Part shown: positions 1-8,279 of the stretch, piece by piece
How the letters are laid out: each line of letters starts with the position of its first letter
Numbering within the stretch: position 1 is the first letter of the stretch
Source: Trabulsiella odontotermitis
GTDB taxonomy: Bacteria > Pseudomonadota > Gammaproteobacteria > Enterobacterales > Enterobacteriaceae
Direction: 5' to 3'
Assembly (NCBI RefSeq): GCF_030053895.1
Contig: NZ_CP125781.1
Location: forward strand, 4,216,001 to 4,280,000
DNA length: 64,000 nt
Made by a program: the position numbers and the translations under genes
Notes under the pieces: generated by a model
Told to the model about the DNA's origin: nothing
Database searches by the model: none
Seen by the model: only the letters and a program-made list of their open reading frames with translations

Positions 1-1
1 C

Positions 2-1531
2 TACTACCTGATGAGCATCGGGCTGATTGTGCCGCTCATCATGGCGCTGATCATGTTCGATAACCTTAACGATCGTGAATTCTCCGCCTCGCTCGGCAGG
101 CTCTGTTTTATCCTGATTTGCGGTGCGCTGGCGGTGGTCACGCTGAGCCTGAAGCGCGCGGGCATCCCCCTTTATCTCGATAAAGAGGGCGAAGGGGACA
201 ACATGGTTAACCGCCTGCTCTGGAACCTGTTGTCAGGTGCGCCGCTGGTGGCAATACTGGCCGCCGGCGTGGGTTATCTGGCAACATCTCAGGCGTTACT
301 GGCGCGTCTGGAAACCTCTGTCGCCATCTGGTTCCTGTTGCTGGTGATCTACCACGTTATCCGCCGCTGGATGCTGATCCAGCGGCGCCGTCTGGCCTTC
401 GACCGCGCCAAACATCGCCGTGCTGAGATGCTGGCGCAGCGCGCCCGTGGCGAGGATGACCACCACGCTTCAAGCCTTGAGGGTTCCGCTGAAGTGGAGG
501 TGAGCGAGGTCGATCTTGATGCCATCAGCGTGCAGTCACTGCGGCTGGTACGGTCGATACTGATGCTGATTGCTCTGGTGTCGGTCATTGTCCTGTGGTC
601 TGAAATCCATTCCGCTTTTGGCTTCCTGGAAAACATTTCGCTGTGGGATGTGACTTCAACGGTACAGGGAGTGGAAAGTCTTGAGCCGATCACCCTCGGC
701 GCGGTGCTGATCGCAATTCTGGTGCTGATCATCACCACGCAACTGGTGCGTAACCTCCCTGCGCTGCTGGAACTGGCGATCCTCCAGCATCTGGATCTAA
801 CGCCGGGTACGGGCTATGCCATCACTACCATCACCAAATATTTGTTGCTGCTCGTCGGGGGGCTGGTCGGCTTTTCGATGATTGGCATTGAGTGGTCAAA
901 ACTGCAATGGCTGGTGGCGGCACTCGGTGTTGGTCTCGGTTTTGGATTACAGGAGATTTTCGCCAACTTTATCTCCGGCCTGATCATCCTGTTTGAAAAA
1001 CCGATTCGTATTGGCGATACCGTCACGATCCGCGATTTAACCGGCAGCATTACGAAGATCAACACTCGCGCGACGACGATCAGCGACTGGGATCGCAAAG
1101 AGATCATCGTGCCGAACAAAGCCTTCATCACCGAGCAGTTTATTAACTGGTCGCTGTCTGATTCGGTGACGCGTGTGGTGCTGACGGTCCCTGCGCCGTC
1201 GGATGCTAACAGCGAAGAGGTGACACAGATCCTCTATACCGCCGCTGAGCGCTGCTCGCTGGTGATCGACAACCCGGCGCCGGAAGTGTTCCTGGTGGAT
1301 TTACAACAAGGTATCCAGATTTTCGAGCTGCGTATTTACGCGGCTGAGATGGGTCACCGTATGCCGCTGCGCCATGAGATCCACCAGCTGATTCTGGCCG
1401 GTTTCCGCGAGTACGGCATCGAGATGCCATTCCCGCCCTTCCAGATGCGCGTCGAAACGATGGGCGGTAAAGCGTCAGGGAAAACCATTGCGTCGGCAGG
1501 AAGACGTTCGAGAACGCCGGGGAGTTTGTAA
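2..1531 (+). CDS. mscM: Miniconductance mechanosensitive channel MscM, C-terminal part
   Basis: The frame is open at the left edge, so this is the last ~509 residues of a protein that is about 1,100 residues long in E. coli. MscM (YjeP) is an inner-membrane MscS-family channel that releases solutes on hypo-osmotic shock. Several hydrophobic segments are visible, including the pore-lining helix region rich in Gly and Ala around 'VAALGVGLGFGLQEIFANF', followed by the soluble MscS beta domain ('GDTVTIRDLTGSITKINTRAT', 'NKAFITEQFINWSLSD'). The tail after 'MRVETM' is short and polar. It lies convergent to epmA. In E. coli mscM follows psd, which would lie outside the window. Seen: the MscS signature and the open 5' end. 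Inferred: that the missing N-terminus is intact. Confidence 0.93.
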   Translation, partial: YYLMSIGLIVPLIMALIMFDNLNDREFSASLGRLCFILICGALAVVTLSLKRAGIPLYLDKEGEGDNMVNRLLWNLLSGAPLVAILAAGVGYLATSQALLARLETSVAIWFLLLVIYHVIRRWMLIQRRRLAFDRAKHRRAEMLAQRARGEDDHHASSLEGSAEVEVSEVDLDAISVQSLRLVRSILMLIALVSVIVLWSEIHSAFGFLENISLWDVTSTVQGVESLEPITLGAVLIAILVLIITTQLVRNLPALLELAILQHLDLTPGTGYAITTITKYLLLLVGGLVGFSMIGIEWSKLQWLVAALGVGLGFGLQEIFANFISGLIILFEKPIRIGDTVTIRDLTGSITKINTRATTISDWDRKEIIVPNKAFITEQFINWSLSDSVTRVVLTVPAPSDANSEEVTQILYTAAERCSLVIDNPAPEVFLVDLQQGIQIFELRIYAAEMGHRMPLRHEIHQLILAGFREYGIEMPFPPFQMRVETMGGKASGKTIASAGRRSRTPGSL

Positions 1532-1534
1532 GCG

Positions 1535-1561
1535 ACAACCCTCTCCTGCCAGGGAGAGGGT
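1535..1561. repeat. Small GC-rich hairpin repeat between mscM and epmA
   Basis: A near-perfect inverted repeat, ccctctcc / gggagaggg with a short loop, sits between the convergent stops of mscM and epmA. It lacks a strong T-run and may act as a shared transcription end. A near copy lies downstream of acs at 54321-54353, so it looks like a member of a dispersed intergenic family. Confidence 0.6.
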
Positions 1562-1574
1562 AAAACAACCACAA

Positions 1575-2552
1575 TTACGCGCGGTCGACCGTAAACGCGA
1601 TGACATCGCCGATGGTGTCGGCGCCCAGCGCCAGCATGACCAGACGATCCACACCTAACGCCACGCCGGAGCTGTCCGGCATACCGGCACTCAGCGCGTC
1701 CAGCAGGTTGTGGTCGATCGGTTGCTGCGGTAAACCTCGTGCGGCGCGCTTGCGGTTATCCTGTTCAAAACGCTGCTGCTGTTCGCGCGCATCGGTCAGT
1801 TCGTGGAAACCGTTCGCCAGTTCCAGCCCTTTGTAGTAGACCTCGAAGCGCTCGGCGACACGGTGGTCTTCCGTACTGATCTGCGCAAGAGACGCCTGGC
1901 TTGCCGGGAAGTGGTAGATCACCGTCGGGCGATCCTGACCAATGTGCGGTTCAACCCCGGTGACAAACAACAGTTGCAGTAATGTATCCCTGTCTTCTTC
2001 GGTGTCGGCGATATTACTCAGATCGAGTTTCGCCGCCGCTTCGCGCAACTGCGTTTTATCCGCCGAGAGCGGGTCGATTTCCAGATGACGCTGGAACGCC
2101 TGCTGATAGGAGAGACTTTCCGCGGGTGAACATTCAAGAACCTGCTGCAACAGATCGTCAATTTCGTTGATCAGACGATACATGTCGAAATGTGGACGAT
2201 ACCACTCCAGCATGGTGAATTCCGGGTTGTGGTGGCGGCCCATTTCTTCGTTGCGGAAACTCCGGCAAAGCTGGAATATCGGCCCGCAGCCTGCGGCCAG
2301 CAGACGCTTCATGTGATATTCCGGGCTGGTCATCAGATACAGGCTCATCCCCTGCGAATGCCCGGGGCCGACGAAACGGGTCTCAAACGGGAACAGGTTA
2401 ACGTCTGTGACCGTTGCCTGGCTCATACAGGGCGTTTCCACCTCCAGCACGCCGCGATCAGCGAAGAAGCGTCGAATTTCCGCCATAATTGCTGCGCGTT
2501 TTAACAGGTTAGGGATGGATGCGCTCGGCTGCCAGGTTGCCGTCTCGCTCAT
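1575..2552 (-). CDS. epmA: EF-P--(R)-beta-lysine ligase EpmA
   Basis: EpmA (PoxA/GenX) is a class II lysyl-tRNA-synthetase paralogue that lacks the anticodon-binding domain. It ligates (R)-beta-lysine to a conserved lysine of elongation factor P. The start at 2552 ('MSETATWQPS') gives 325 residues, the family length; an upstream in-frame Met at 2597 would add 15 residues without homology and is rejected. Class II motifs are visible: motif 2 'CRSFRNEE', the active-site stretch 'GFHELTDAREQQQRFEQD' and the motif-3 region 'GVALGVDRLVML' near the C-terminus. Its substrate gene efp and the partner epmB lie about 6 kb away in this window. It is divergent from frdA, with a 310-bp spacer that holds the frd promoter. 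Confidence 0.97.
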   Translation of the reverse strand: MSETATWQPSASIPNLLKRAAIMAEIRRFFADRGVLEVETPCMSQATVTDVNLFPFETRFVGPGHSQGMSLYLMTSPEYHMKRLLAAGCGPIFQLCRSFRNEEMGRHHNPEFTMLEWYRPHFDMYRLINEIDDLLQQVLECSPAESLSYQQAFQRHLEIDPLSADKTQLREAAAKLDLSNIADTEEDRDTLLQLLFVTGVEPHIGQDRPTVIYHFPASQASLAQISTEDHRVAERFEVYYKGLELANGFHELTDAREQQQRFEQDNRKRAARGLPQQPIDHNLLDALSAGMPDSSGVALGVDRLVMLALGADTIGDVIAFTVDRA

Positions 2553-2712
2553 GAGTTTTTCTCCGGTTGGTGTTAAGGGCACGAAGTCTACTCGCAACCG
2601 TCCGGGGAGACAAATTTTGTCCAGCGAAGGTGGGCCAATCCATAAGTGCAGGTGATTTCCGTACGAAATTCATCAAAAGGTGTGATAAATACCCGCACAG
2701 ATCCCCAAAAAA

Positions 2713-2754
2713 ATCGAACGCATCAAATTTCCCCTGTCGCCATGCGGTTATACT
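2713..2754 (+). promoter_or_regulatory. FNR-type site and -10 of the frd promoter
   Basis: An FNR-like dyad (atcga-acgc-atcaa, 2713-2726) is centred about 41 bp upstream of the start expected from a good -10 (ttatact, 2748-2754), the geometry of a class II FNR-activated promoter. The left half-site is imperfect (tcga rather than ttga). It fits anaerobic induction of frdABCD. The site assignment is by eye. Confidence 0.7.
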
Positions 2755-2862
2755 GCCGTCCCATAAAGGAGTAGTGGATACGCTTTCGCAATGGCGGCTT
2801 GTTACCGATGAACTACCTTTGGTTAAGCGCATTGCGAAAAAACAATAAACTGGAGGAATGTC

Positions 2863-4653
2863 GTGCAAACCTTTCAAGCCGATCTTGCCGTAATAGGCGC
2901 TGGCGGAGCGGGATTACGGACTGCTATTGCAGCAGCTCAGGCAAATCCTAACGCTAAAATCGCTCTGATTTCAAAAGTCTATCCCATGCGCAGTCATACG
3001 GTAGCCGCTGAAGGCGGTTCTGCAGCGGTCGCGCAGGATCACGATAGCTTTGAGTATCATTTTCACGATACGGTTGCTGGTGGCGACTGGCTTTGTGAAC
3101 AGGATGTCGTGGATTACTTTGTCCATCATTGTCCGACCGAGATGACCCAACTTGAGCAATGGGGTTGTCCGTGGAGTCGCCGCCCTGACGGTTCTGTCAA
3201 CGTGCGTCGCTTTGGTGGTATGAAAATTGAACGTACGTGGTTCGCCGCTGATAAAACCGGCTTCCATATGCTTCATACCCTGTTCCAGACCTCTCTCCAG
3301 TTCCCGCAGATCCAACGTTTCGACGAGCACTTCGTTCTCGACATTCTGGTTGATGACGGTCAGGCCCGCGGTCTGGTCGCGATGAACATGATGGAAGGCG
3401 AGCTGGTGCAGATTCGCGCGAACGCCGTGGTGCTTGCCACCGGTGGTGCGGGTCGTGTTTATCGTTTCAATACCAACGGCGGCATCGTGACCGGCGATGG
3501 TATGGGCATGGCGCTCAGCCACGGTGTTCCGCTTCGCGACATGGAATTCGTTCAGTATCACCCGACCGGCCTGCCGGGTTCAGGGATCCTGATGACGGAA
3601 GGCTGTCGTGGCGAAGGCGGTATCCTGGTTAACAGAAACGGCTACCGTTATCTGCAGGATTACGGCATGGGCCCGGAAACCCCGCTTGGCGAGCCGAAGA
3701 ACAAATACATGGAACTCGGCCCGCGCGACAAAGTGTCTCAGGCGTTCTGGCACGAGTGGCGTAAAGGCAACACCATTCCGACACCGCGCGGTGACGTTGT
3801 GCATCTCGACCTTCGCCATCTCGGTGAGAAGAAACTGCTTGAGCGTCTGCCGTTCATCTGTGAACTGGCAAAAGCTTATGTGGGTGTGGATCCGGTTAAA
3901 GAGCCGATTCCGGTGCGCCCGACCGCGCATTACACTATGGGCGGTATCGAAACTAACCAGCATTGCGAAAGCCGCATTAAAGGGTTGTTCGCCGTCGGTG
4001 AATGTTCGTCCGTGGGTCTGCACGGTGCCAACCGTCTGGGCTCCAACTCGCTGGCTGAGCTGGTGGTGTTTGGCCGTCTGGCCGGTGAACAGGCGATGGA
4101 GCGTGCGTCAACCGCAGGCCCGGCCAACAGCGCGGCGCTTGATGCGCAGGTCGCTGACGTCGAAAACCGTCTGAAAGCGCTGGTCAACCAGGAAGGCAAC
4201 GAAAACTGGTCGAAGATCCGCGACGAAATGGGTATCTCCATGGAAGAAGGTTGCGGTATCTACCGTACGCCGGAACTGATGCAGAAAACCGTCGACAAAC
4301 TGGCGGAGCTGCAGGAGCGCTTCAAGCGCGTTCGCATCACCGATACTTCCAGCGTCTTCAACACCGATCTGCTGTACACCATCGAGCTGGGCCACGGTCT
4401 GAATGTTGCCGAGTGTATGGCGCACTCCGCCCTGGCGCGTAAAGAGTCACGCGGCGCGCATCAGCGTCTCGACGAAGGCTGTACCGAGCGTGACGACGTC
4501 AACTTCCTCAAGCATACCCTCGCTTTCCGCGATGCTGACGGGACAACCCGCCTGGATTACAGCGACGTGAAAATCACCACTCTGCCACCGGCGAAACGCG
4601 TATACGGTGCAGAAGCGGAAGAAGCCGAGAAGAAGGAGACGGCGAATGGCTGA
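2863..4653 (+). CDS. frdA: Fumarate reductase flavoprotein subunit FrdA
   Basis: FrdA is the catalytic FAD subunit of quinol:fumarate reductase, which reduces fumarate to succinate at the cytoplasmic face of the inner membrane during anaerobic growth. It starts at GTG 2863 behind a ctggagga ribosome site. The N-terminal dinucleotide fold 'IGAGGAGLRT' (residues 11-20) is followed by His45 in 'MRSHTVAAEG', the residue that binds FAD covalently. Further on are 'QYHPTGLPGSG' and 'RPTAHYTMGG', parts of the substrate and capping regions. At 596 residues it has the family's usual length, a few residues shorter than E. coli in the variable C-terminus. First gene of frdABCD; its end overlaps frdB by 8 nt. 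Confidence 0.98.
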   Translation: MQTFQADLAVIGAGGAGLRTAIAAAQANPNAKIALISKVYPMRSHTVAAEGGSAAVAQDHDSFEYHFHDTVAGGDWLCEQDVVDYFVHHCPTEMTQLEQWGCPWSRRPDGSVNVRRFGGMKIERTWFAADKTGFHMLHTLFQTSLQFPQIQRFDEHFVLDILVDDGQARGLVAMNMMEGELVQIRANAVVLATGGAGRVYRFNTNGGIVTGDGMGMALSHGVPLRDMEFVQYHPTGLPGSGILMTEGCRGEGGILVNRNGYRYLQDYGMGPETPLGEPKNKYMELGPRDKVSQAFWHEWRKGNTIPTPRGDVVHLDLRHLGEKKLLERLPFICELAKAYVGVDPVKEPIPVRPTAHYTMGGIETNQHCESRIKGLFAVGECSSVGLHGANRLGSNSLAELVVFGRLAGEQAMERASTAGPANSAALDAQVADVENRLKALVNQEGNENWSKIRDEMGISMEEGCGIYRTPELMQKTVDKLAELQERFKRVRITDTSSVFNTDLLYTIELGHGLNVAECMAHSALARKESRGAHQRLDEGCTERDDVNFLKHTLAFRDADGTTRLDYSDVKITTLPPAKRVYGAEAEEAEKKETANG

Positions 4654-5380
4654 GATGAAAAACCTGAAAGTTGAGGTGGTGCGTTATAACCCGGAAGTGG
4701 ACTCCGCACCACACAGCGCTTTCTATGAAGTGCCTTACGATGAGCAGACCTCGCTGCTGGACGCGCTGGGCTACATCAAAGATAACCTGGCACCGGATCT
4801 GAGCTACCGCTGGTCCTGTCGTATGGCGATTTGTGGTTCCTGCGGCATGATGGTCAATAAAGTGCCGAAGCTGGCCTGTAAAACCTTCCTGCGTGACTAC
4901 CCGAAAGGGCTGAAAGTCGAAGCGCTGGGCAACTTCCCGATTGAACGCGATCTGGTGGTCGATATGACTCACTTTATCGAAAGTCTGGAAGCGATTAAGC
5001 CGTACATCATCGGCAACCCGCGTACGCCGGATCAAGGGCCAAACACCCAGACCCCGGCGCAGATGGCGAAGTATCACCAGTTCTCCGGCTGCATCAACTG
5101 TGGTCTGTGCTATGCCGCCTGCCCGCAGTTTGGCCTGAATCCAGAATTCATCGGCCCGGCGGCGATTACCCTGGCGCATCGTTACAACGAAGACAACCGC
5201 GACCACGGTAAGAAGGAGCGTATGGCGCAGCTTAACAGTCAGAACGGCGTATGGAGCTGTACTTTCGTGGGCTTCTGCTCTGAAGTCTGTCCGAAGCACG
5301 TCGATCCGGCTGCCGCCATTCAGCAGGGTAAAGTGGAAAGCTCGAAAGACTTTCTTATCGCCACCCTGAAACCACGCTAA
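4646..5380 (+). CDS. frdB: Fumarate reductase iron-sulfur subunit FrdB
   Basis: FrdB carries electrons from menaquinol in FrdCD to FrdA through three iron-sulfur clusters. The start at 4646 ('MAEMKNLKVE', 244 residues) is the conserved one; the frame is open further upstream only because it overlaps frdA. Cys58, 63, 66 and 78 fit the [2Fe-2S] site. The motif 'SGCINCGLCYAACPQFG' (Cys149, 152, 155, 159) and the later 'CSEVCPKHVDP' supply the ligands of the [4Fe-4S] and [3Fe-4S] clusters. It overlaps frdA by 8 nt and is 10 nt from frdC, consistent with translational coupling. Confidence 0.98.
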   Translation: MAEMKNLKVEVVRYNPEVDSAPHSAFYEVPYDEQTSLLDALGYIKDNLAPDLSYRWSCRMAICGSCGMMVNKVPKLACKTFLRDYPKGLKVEALGNFPIERDLVVDMTHFIESLEAIKPYIIGNPRTPDQGPNTQTPAQMAKYHQFSGCINCGLCYAACPQFGLNPEFIGPAAITLAHRYNEDNRDHGKKERMAQLNSQNGVWSCTFVGFCSEVCPKHVDPAAAIQQGKVESSKDFLIATLKPR

Positions 5381-5390
5381 GGAGTGCATT

Positions 5391-5786
5391 ATGACGACTA
5401 AACGCAAAGCCTATGTACGGCCGATGCCGTCCACCTGGTGGAAAAATCTGCCGTTTTATCGCTTCTATATGCTGCGTGAAGGGACGGCGGTACCGGCAGT
5501 CTGGTTCAGTATTGTCCTGATTTACGGCCTGTTCGCATTGAAAAACGGTCCTGAATCCTGGGCAGGTTTCGTGGGCTTCCTGCAAAACCCGGTGGTGGTG
5601 ATCCTTAACCTCATCGCCCTGGCTGGCGCATTGCTGCACACCAAAACCTGGTTCGAACTGGCGCCAAAAGCGGCGAATATTATCGTAAAAGATGAAAAAA
5701 TGGGGCCAGAGCCGATCATTAAAGGGCTTTGGGTGGTAACGGCGGTGGTCACCGTTGTCGTGCTGCTTGTCACCCTGTACTGGTAA
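5391..5786 (+). CDS. frdC: Fumarate reductase membrane anchor FrdC
   Basis: FrdC is one of two small membrane anchors that hold FrdAB to the inner membrane and form the menaquinol site. It is 131 residues with three hydrophobic segments (around residues 30-50, 60-85 and 105-130), and the N-terminus 'MTTKRKAYVRPMPSTWW' is the conserved cytoplasmic head. An aaggag ribosome site lies just upstream of ATG 5391. Length and order match E. coli exactly. It is 10 nt from both frdB and frdD. Confidence 0.97.
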   Translation: MTTKRKAYVRPMPSTWWKNLPFYRFYMLREGTAVPAVWFSIVLIYGLFALKNGPESWAGFVGFLQNPVVVILNLIALAGALLHTKTWFELAPKAANIIVKDEKMGPEPIIKGLWVVTAVVTVVVLLVTLYW

Positions 5787-5796
5787 GGAGGCTAAC

Positions 5797-6156
5797 GTGA
5801 TCAATCCAAATCCAAAACGCTCTGACGAGCCCGTATTCTGGGGTCTGTTCGGCGCAGGCGGCATGTGGAGCGCCATTGTTGCACCGGTGATGGTGCTGCT
5901 GGTGGGGATCCTGCTTCCGTTGGGACTCTTTCCGGGCGATGCGCTGAGTTATGAGCGCGTGCTGGCGTTTGCTCAGAGCTTTATCGGTCGCGTGTTCCTG
6001 TTCGTGATGATCGTGCTGCCGCTGTGGTGCGGTTTACACCGTATCCATCACGCAATGCACGATTTGAAAATCCATGTGCCAAGCGGCAAATGGGTCTTCT
6101 ACGGTCTGGCCGCTATCCTGACGGTAGTGACGCTGGTCGGCGTGATCTTCCTGTAA
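5797..6156 (+). CDS. frdD: Fumarate reductase membrane anchor FrdD
   Basis: FrdD is the second membrane anchor of fumarate reductase. The conserved 119-residue protein begins at GTG 5797 ('INPNPKRSDEPVFWGLFGAG') behind a taaggagg site; a longer in-frame start inside frdC is rejected. Three transmembrane helices are visible, with 'LWCGLHRIHHAMHDLKIH' joining helices II and III. Last gene of the operon. In E. coli the ampC promoter lies inside frdD and ampC follows. Here a terminator and then blc follow, so that arrangement is absent. Confidence 0.97.
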   Translation: MINPNPKRSDEPVFWGLFGAGGMWSAIVAPVMVLLVGILLPLGLFPGDALSYERVLAFAQSFIGRVFLFVMIVLPLWCGLHRIHHAMHDLKIHVPSGKWVFYGLAAILTVVTLVGVIFL

Positions 6157-6160
6157 TCTC

Positions 6161-6190
6161 CCTGCCCTCTTACGTCGCAGTAAGAGGGCA
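6161..6190 (+). terminator. frd operon terminator
   Basis: An inverted repeat tgccctcttac / gtaagagggca directly follows frdD, with a short aaattt tract after it. It is the expected end of the frd transcript before blc. Confidence 0.75.
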
Positions 6191-6264
6191 AATTTCTTCT
6201 GCCATCACCTCTTTTTTCCCTATTGCGTTCTACACTTAGCTAAAAACCTCGCAAGGAAGAAATC

Positions 6265-6795
6265 ATGCGTGTGCTCTCTGCCATCATGTCCGTTGCCGTT
6301 GCGTTTTTGGTTGTTGCCTGTAGTAACCCGACACCACCGCCTGGCGTCACTGTCGTCGCCCCCTTCAACGCCCAGCGCTACCTCGGCACCTGGTATGAAA
6401 TCGCCCGTCTCGATCACCGTTTCGAAAGCGGCCTGCAAAAGGTCACCGCGACTTACAGTCTGCGCAATGACGGCGGGCTGAACGTGATCAACAAGGGATA
6501 TAACCCGGACCGCGGCATGTGGCAAAAAACCGATGGCGTGGCATATTTCACCGGATCGCCGGACAGAGCCGCGCTGAAGGTGTCCTTCTTTGGCCCCTTC
6601 TATGGCGGCTATAACATCATTGCGCTGGATAACACCTACCAGCATGCGCTGGTCTGTGGACCGGATCGCGACTATTTGTGGATCCTCGCCCGCACGCCCA
6701 CCATATCAACAGAGATGAAACAGCAGATGCTGGATGTCGCGACCCGGCAGGGTTTTGATGTGAGTAAGCTTATCTGGGTAAGACAGACGCCTTAG
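6265..6795 (+). CDS. blc: Outer-membrane lipocalin Blc
   Basis: Blc is a bacterial lipocalin anchored in the outer membrane that binds fatty acids and lysophospholipids under starvation or high osmolarity. The 176-residue protein has a lipoprotein signal 'SVAVAFLVVACS' with the lipid-modified Cys at residue 19, then the lipocalin signature 'YLGTWYEIARLDHRFE' and the C-terminal 'CGPDRDYLWILARTPT'. A ctacact sequence at 6230-6236 resembles a sigma-S -10 element, which fits known stationary-phase control of this gene. Its 3' end overlaps gdx by 4 nt in convergent orientation. In E. coli ampC lies immediately upstream; here frdD does. Confidence 0.96.
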   Translation: MRVLSAIMSVAVAFLVVACSNPTPPPGVTVVAPFNAQRYLGTWYEIARLDHRFESGLQKVTATYSLRNDGGLNVINKGYNPDRGMWQKTDGVAYFTGSPDRAALKVSFFGPFYGGYNIIALDNTYQHALVCGPDRDYLWILARTPTISTEMKQQMLDVATRQGFDVSKLIWVRQTP

Positions 6796-7109
6796 TGCGC
6801 ACTGAGCTTCAGGCCGATAATCCCGGCGACAATCAACACCAGGCTCGCGATGCGCGCCACGCTTGCGGATTCACCAAGCAGGATGATGCCAGTGATTGCC
6901 GCGCCGACTGCGCCAATGCCCGTCCAGACCGCATATGCCGTACCGACCGGCAGCGTTTTCATCGCCCAGGAGAGCAGCGCGACGCTGGTAATCATCGCCA
7001 CGGCGGTGATGACGCTCGGCACGAATCGACTAAAACCATGAGTATATTTCAGGCCGACGGCCCAGACGACTTCAAGAAGACCTGCAACAACAAGAATTAA
7101 CCAGGACAT
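6792..7109 (-). CDS. gdx: Guanidinium exporter Gdx (SugE)
   Basis: Gdx is a small-multidrug-resistance-family antiporter that exports guanidinium in exchange for protons. The 105-residue protein has four transmembrane helices. The essential Glu13 lies in 'GLLEVVWAVGLKYT', and the conserved 'GTAYAVWTGIGAVGAA' loop-helix is present. Glu13 within 'EVVWA' together with the upstream guanidine-II riboswitch supports the Gdx subtype rather than the polyaromatic-cation EmrE subtype. It is transcribed away from ecnR and converges on blc. Confidence 0.96.
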   Translation of the reverse strand: MSWLILVVAGLLEVVWAVGLKYTHGFSRFVPSVITAVAMITSVALLSWAMKTLPVGTAYAVWTGIGAVGAAITGIILLGESASVARIASLVLIVAGIIGLKLSAH

Positions 7110-7123
7110 AGTGGCTCCAGTGT

Positions 7124-7168
7124 GGGGCCGTCCCCGTAATGAGATACGCTTACGGGTCGTCCCGTAAG
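7124..7168 (-). promoter_or_regulatory. Guanidine-II (mini-ykkC) riboswitch upstream of gdx
   Basis: Reading the minus strand there are two short hairpins in tandem. The first is cttacggg-acga-cccgtaag (7149-7168) and the second is gggg-acgg-cccc (7124-7135), each with the ACGR tetraloop that defines the guanidine-II class, joined by a 13-nt linker. The second hairpin lies 14 nt before the gdx start codon and next to its ggag ribosome site, so guanidinium binding, which pairs the two loops, would free the site and turn translation on. Hairpins, loops and spacing are read directly; the ligand follows from the known class. Confidence 0.93.
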
Positions 7169-7357
7169 GTGGTTGAAGTGGTTCATTTTACCTCGTGAAC
7201 GCAGAGATTCAAGACGTTTGACTTAAGTCACGGAATTTTAGCGTTATACCCGGAAATGGGCCTGTTTAGCGGCTTAGATTCCGCCTTTATTCCGCATCGA
7301 CTTCTTTATGATGGAAACTTCGTCAGTCAGCCTCATTCATTTCATTACGAAGCCAGA

Positions 7358-7951
7358 ATGTACAAGATTCTATTACTTGATCGATGCCACTTCAGCCGTC
7401 AGGGGCTGGAATCCTGGCTGATGCAGGTCAATGCTTTTGCGGCCCCGCTTTCCATCACCAGCCTGAGCAGTTTATTGCTGGCAAAAGAACATATTGAAGG
7501 CTGGCAGCCGCATTTAATTATTGCCGACCTCAGCGGTTTTGCGGCCGAGCGCCATCAGATCCCGTTGATCTCTTCACTGATCCGTAGCTCCTCTCCCCGC
7601 TCGCGGCTGGTGCTGTTGCAGTACGATGATTTTACGTCGACAGATCTGCACGACGCCTCATGGGCGATCCTCGACAAGAAAATCGCCCTGACCGATATGA
7701 TGAACATTGTGGATGGCGCGTTACGCTCAAGCCCTGGTATTAACCATGCACGCACCGTTGCCCCGCTGCTGACGCGGCAGGAAGAGAAAGTGCTGTCGTT
7801 GTGGATGGAAGGAACGAGCCACGGTGCCATTGCCCGGATGCTGAACATCAACGGGAAAACGGTCTATACCTATAAACGCAATATTCGGCTCAAACTGAAG
7901 GTCGAGAACCGGTTTTCACCGTTTCTTTCCGCCGCCGAAAGAAGAGGATAA
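7358..7951 (+). CDS. ecnR: LuxR-family transcriptional regulator, EcnR-like
   Basis: A 197-residue protein with a receiver-like N-terminal half ('MYKILLLDRCHFSRQGLESWL') and a C-terminal LuxR helix-turn-helix ('LTRQEEKVLSLWMEGTSHGAIARMLNINGKTVYTYKRNI'). The usual phospho-acceptor arrangement is not evident, so phosphorylation is doubtful. The start at 7358 is chosen because the protein family begins there; an in-frame ATG at 7256 would add 34 residues of no recognisable sequence. It converges on ecnB, in the position of ecnR at the entericidin locus of Citrobacter freundii. The name rests on that position and on fold; the regulated genes cannot be read from the sequence. Confidence 0.75.
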   Translation: MYKILLLDRCHFSRQGLESWLMQVNAFAAPLSITSLSSLLLAKEHIEGWQPHLIIADLSGFAAERHQIPLISSLIRSSSPRSRLVLLQYDDFTSTDLHDASWAILDKKIALTDMMNIVDGALRSSPGINHARTVAPLLTRQEEKVLSLWMEGTSHGAIARMLNINGKTVYTYKRNIRLKLKVENRFSPFLSAAERRG

Positions 7952-7988
7952 CGGCACGGCAGAACCGCCGCACCGCTTGCTGCCGGTA

Positions 7989-8135
7989 CTACTGCTGCGC
8001 CTTCGTCGCCGCACCAGAGATCGCGCTCCCGCCTTCAGAAATATCCTGTCCGACGCCGCGCGTTGTATTACATGCAGTCAAGAGTGAAGAAAGCACTAAA
8101 ACAGAGAAGATTGCTGCAATTGTTTTCTTAACCAT
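7989..8135 (-). CDS. ecnB: Entericidin B bacteriolytic lipoprotein
   Basis: A 48-residue lipoprotein precursor, starting 'MVKKTIAAIFSVLVLSSLLT' with the lipobox 'LLTAC' and continuing 'NTTRGVGQDISEGGSAISG', almost identical to E. coli entericidin B. It is thought to act in stationary-phase lysis. The ribosome site is aggaag upstream of the ATG at 8135. A tatgctta element about 45-55 nt upstream on the minus strand resembles a sigma-S -10. Its usual neighbour ecnA (entericidin A, the antidote) would lie between this gene and efp, and I find no reading frame for it there. Confidence 0.95.
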   Translation of the reverse strand: MVKKTIAAIFSVLVLSSLLTACNTTRGVGQDISEGGSAISGAATKAQQ

Positions 8136-8236
8136 AATATCTTCCTTTTATAGCCCGTGTTATTTGTGCCTTATAAGCATAGACAAAATCCCGGAAAAGA
8201 AAGAGAAAGGCGTAGATTTTAGGAGAATGAGAGGGG

Positions 8237-8263
8237 TCAGGCGCAGCACGGGGCTACGCCTGA
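8237..8263 (-). terminator. Probable efp terminator
   Basis: The minus strand carries the hairpin tcaggcgtagc / gctgcgcctga, with one mismatch, 17 nt after the efp stop, followed by a pyrimidine-rich tract (ccctctcattctcct). This separates efp from ecnB. Confidence 0.65.
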
Positions 8264-8279
8264 TAATACATCACATGAA

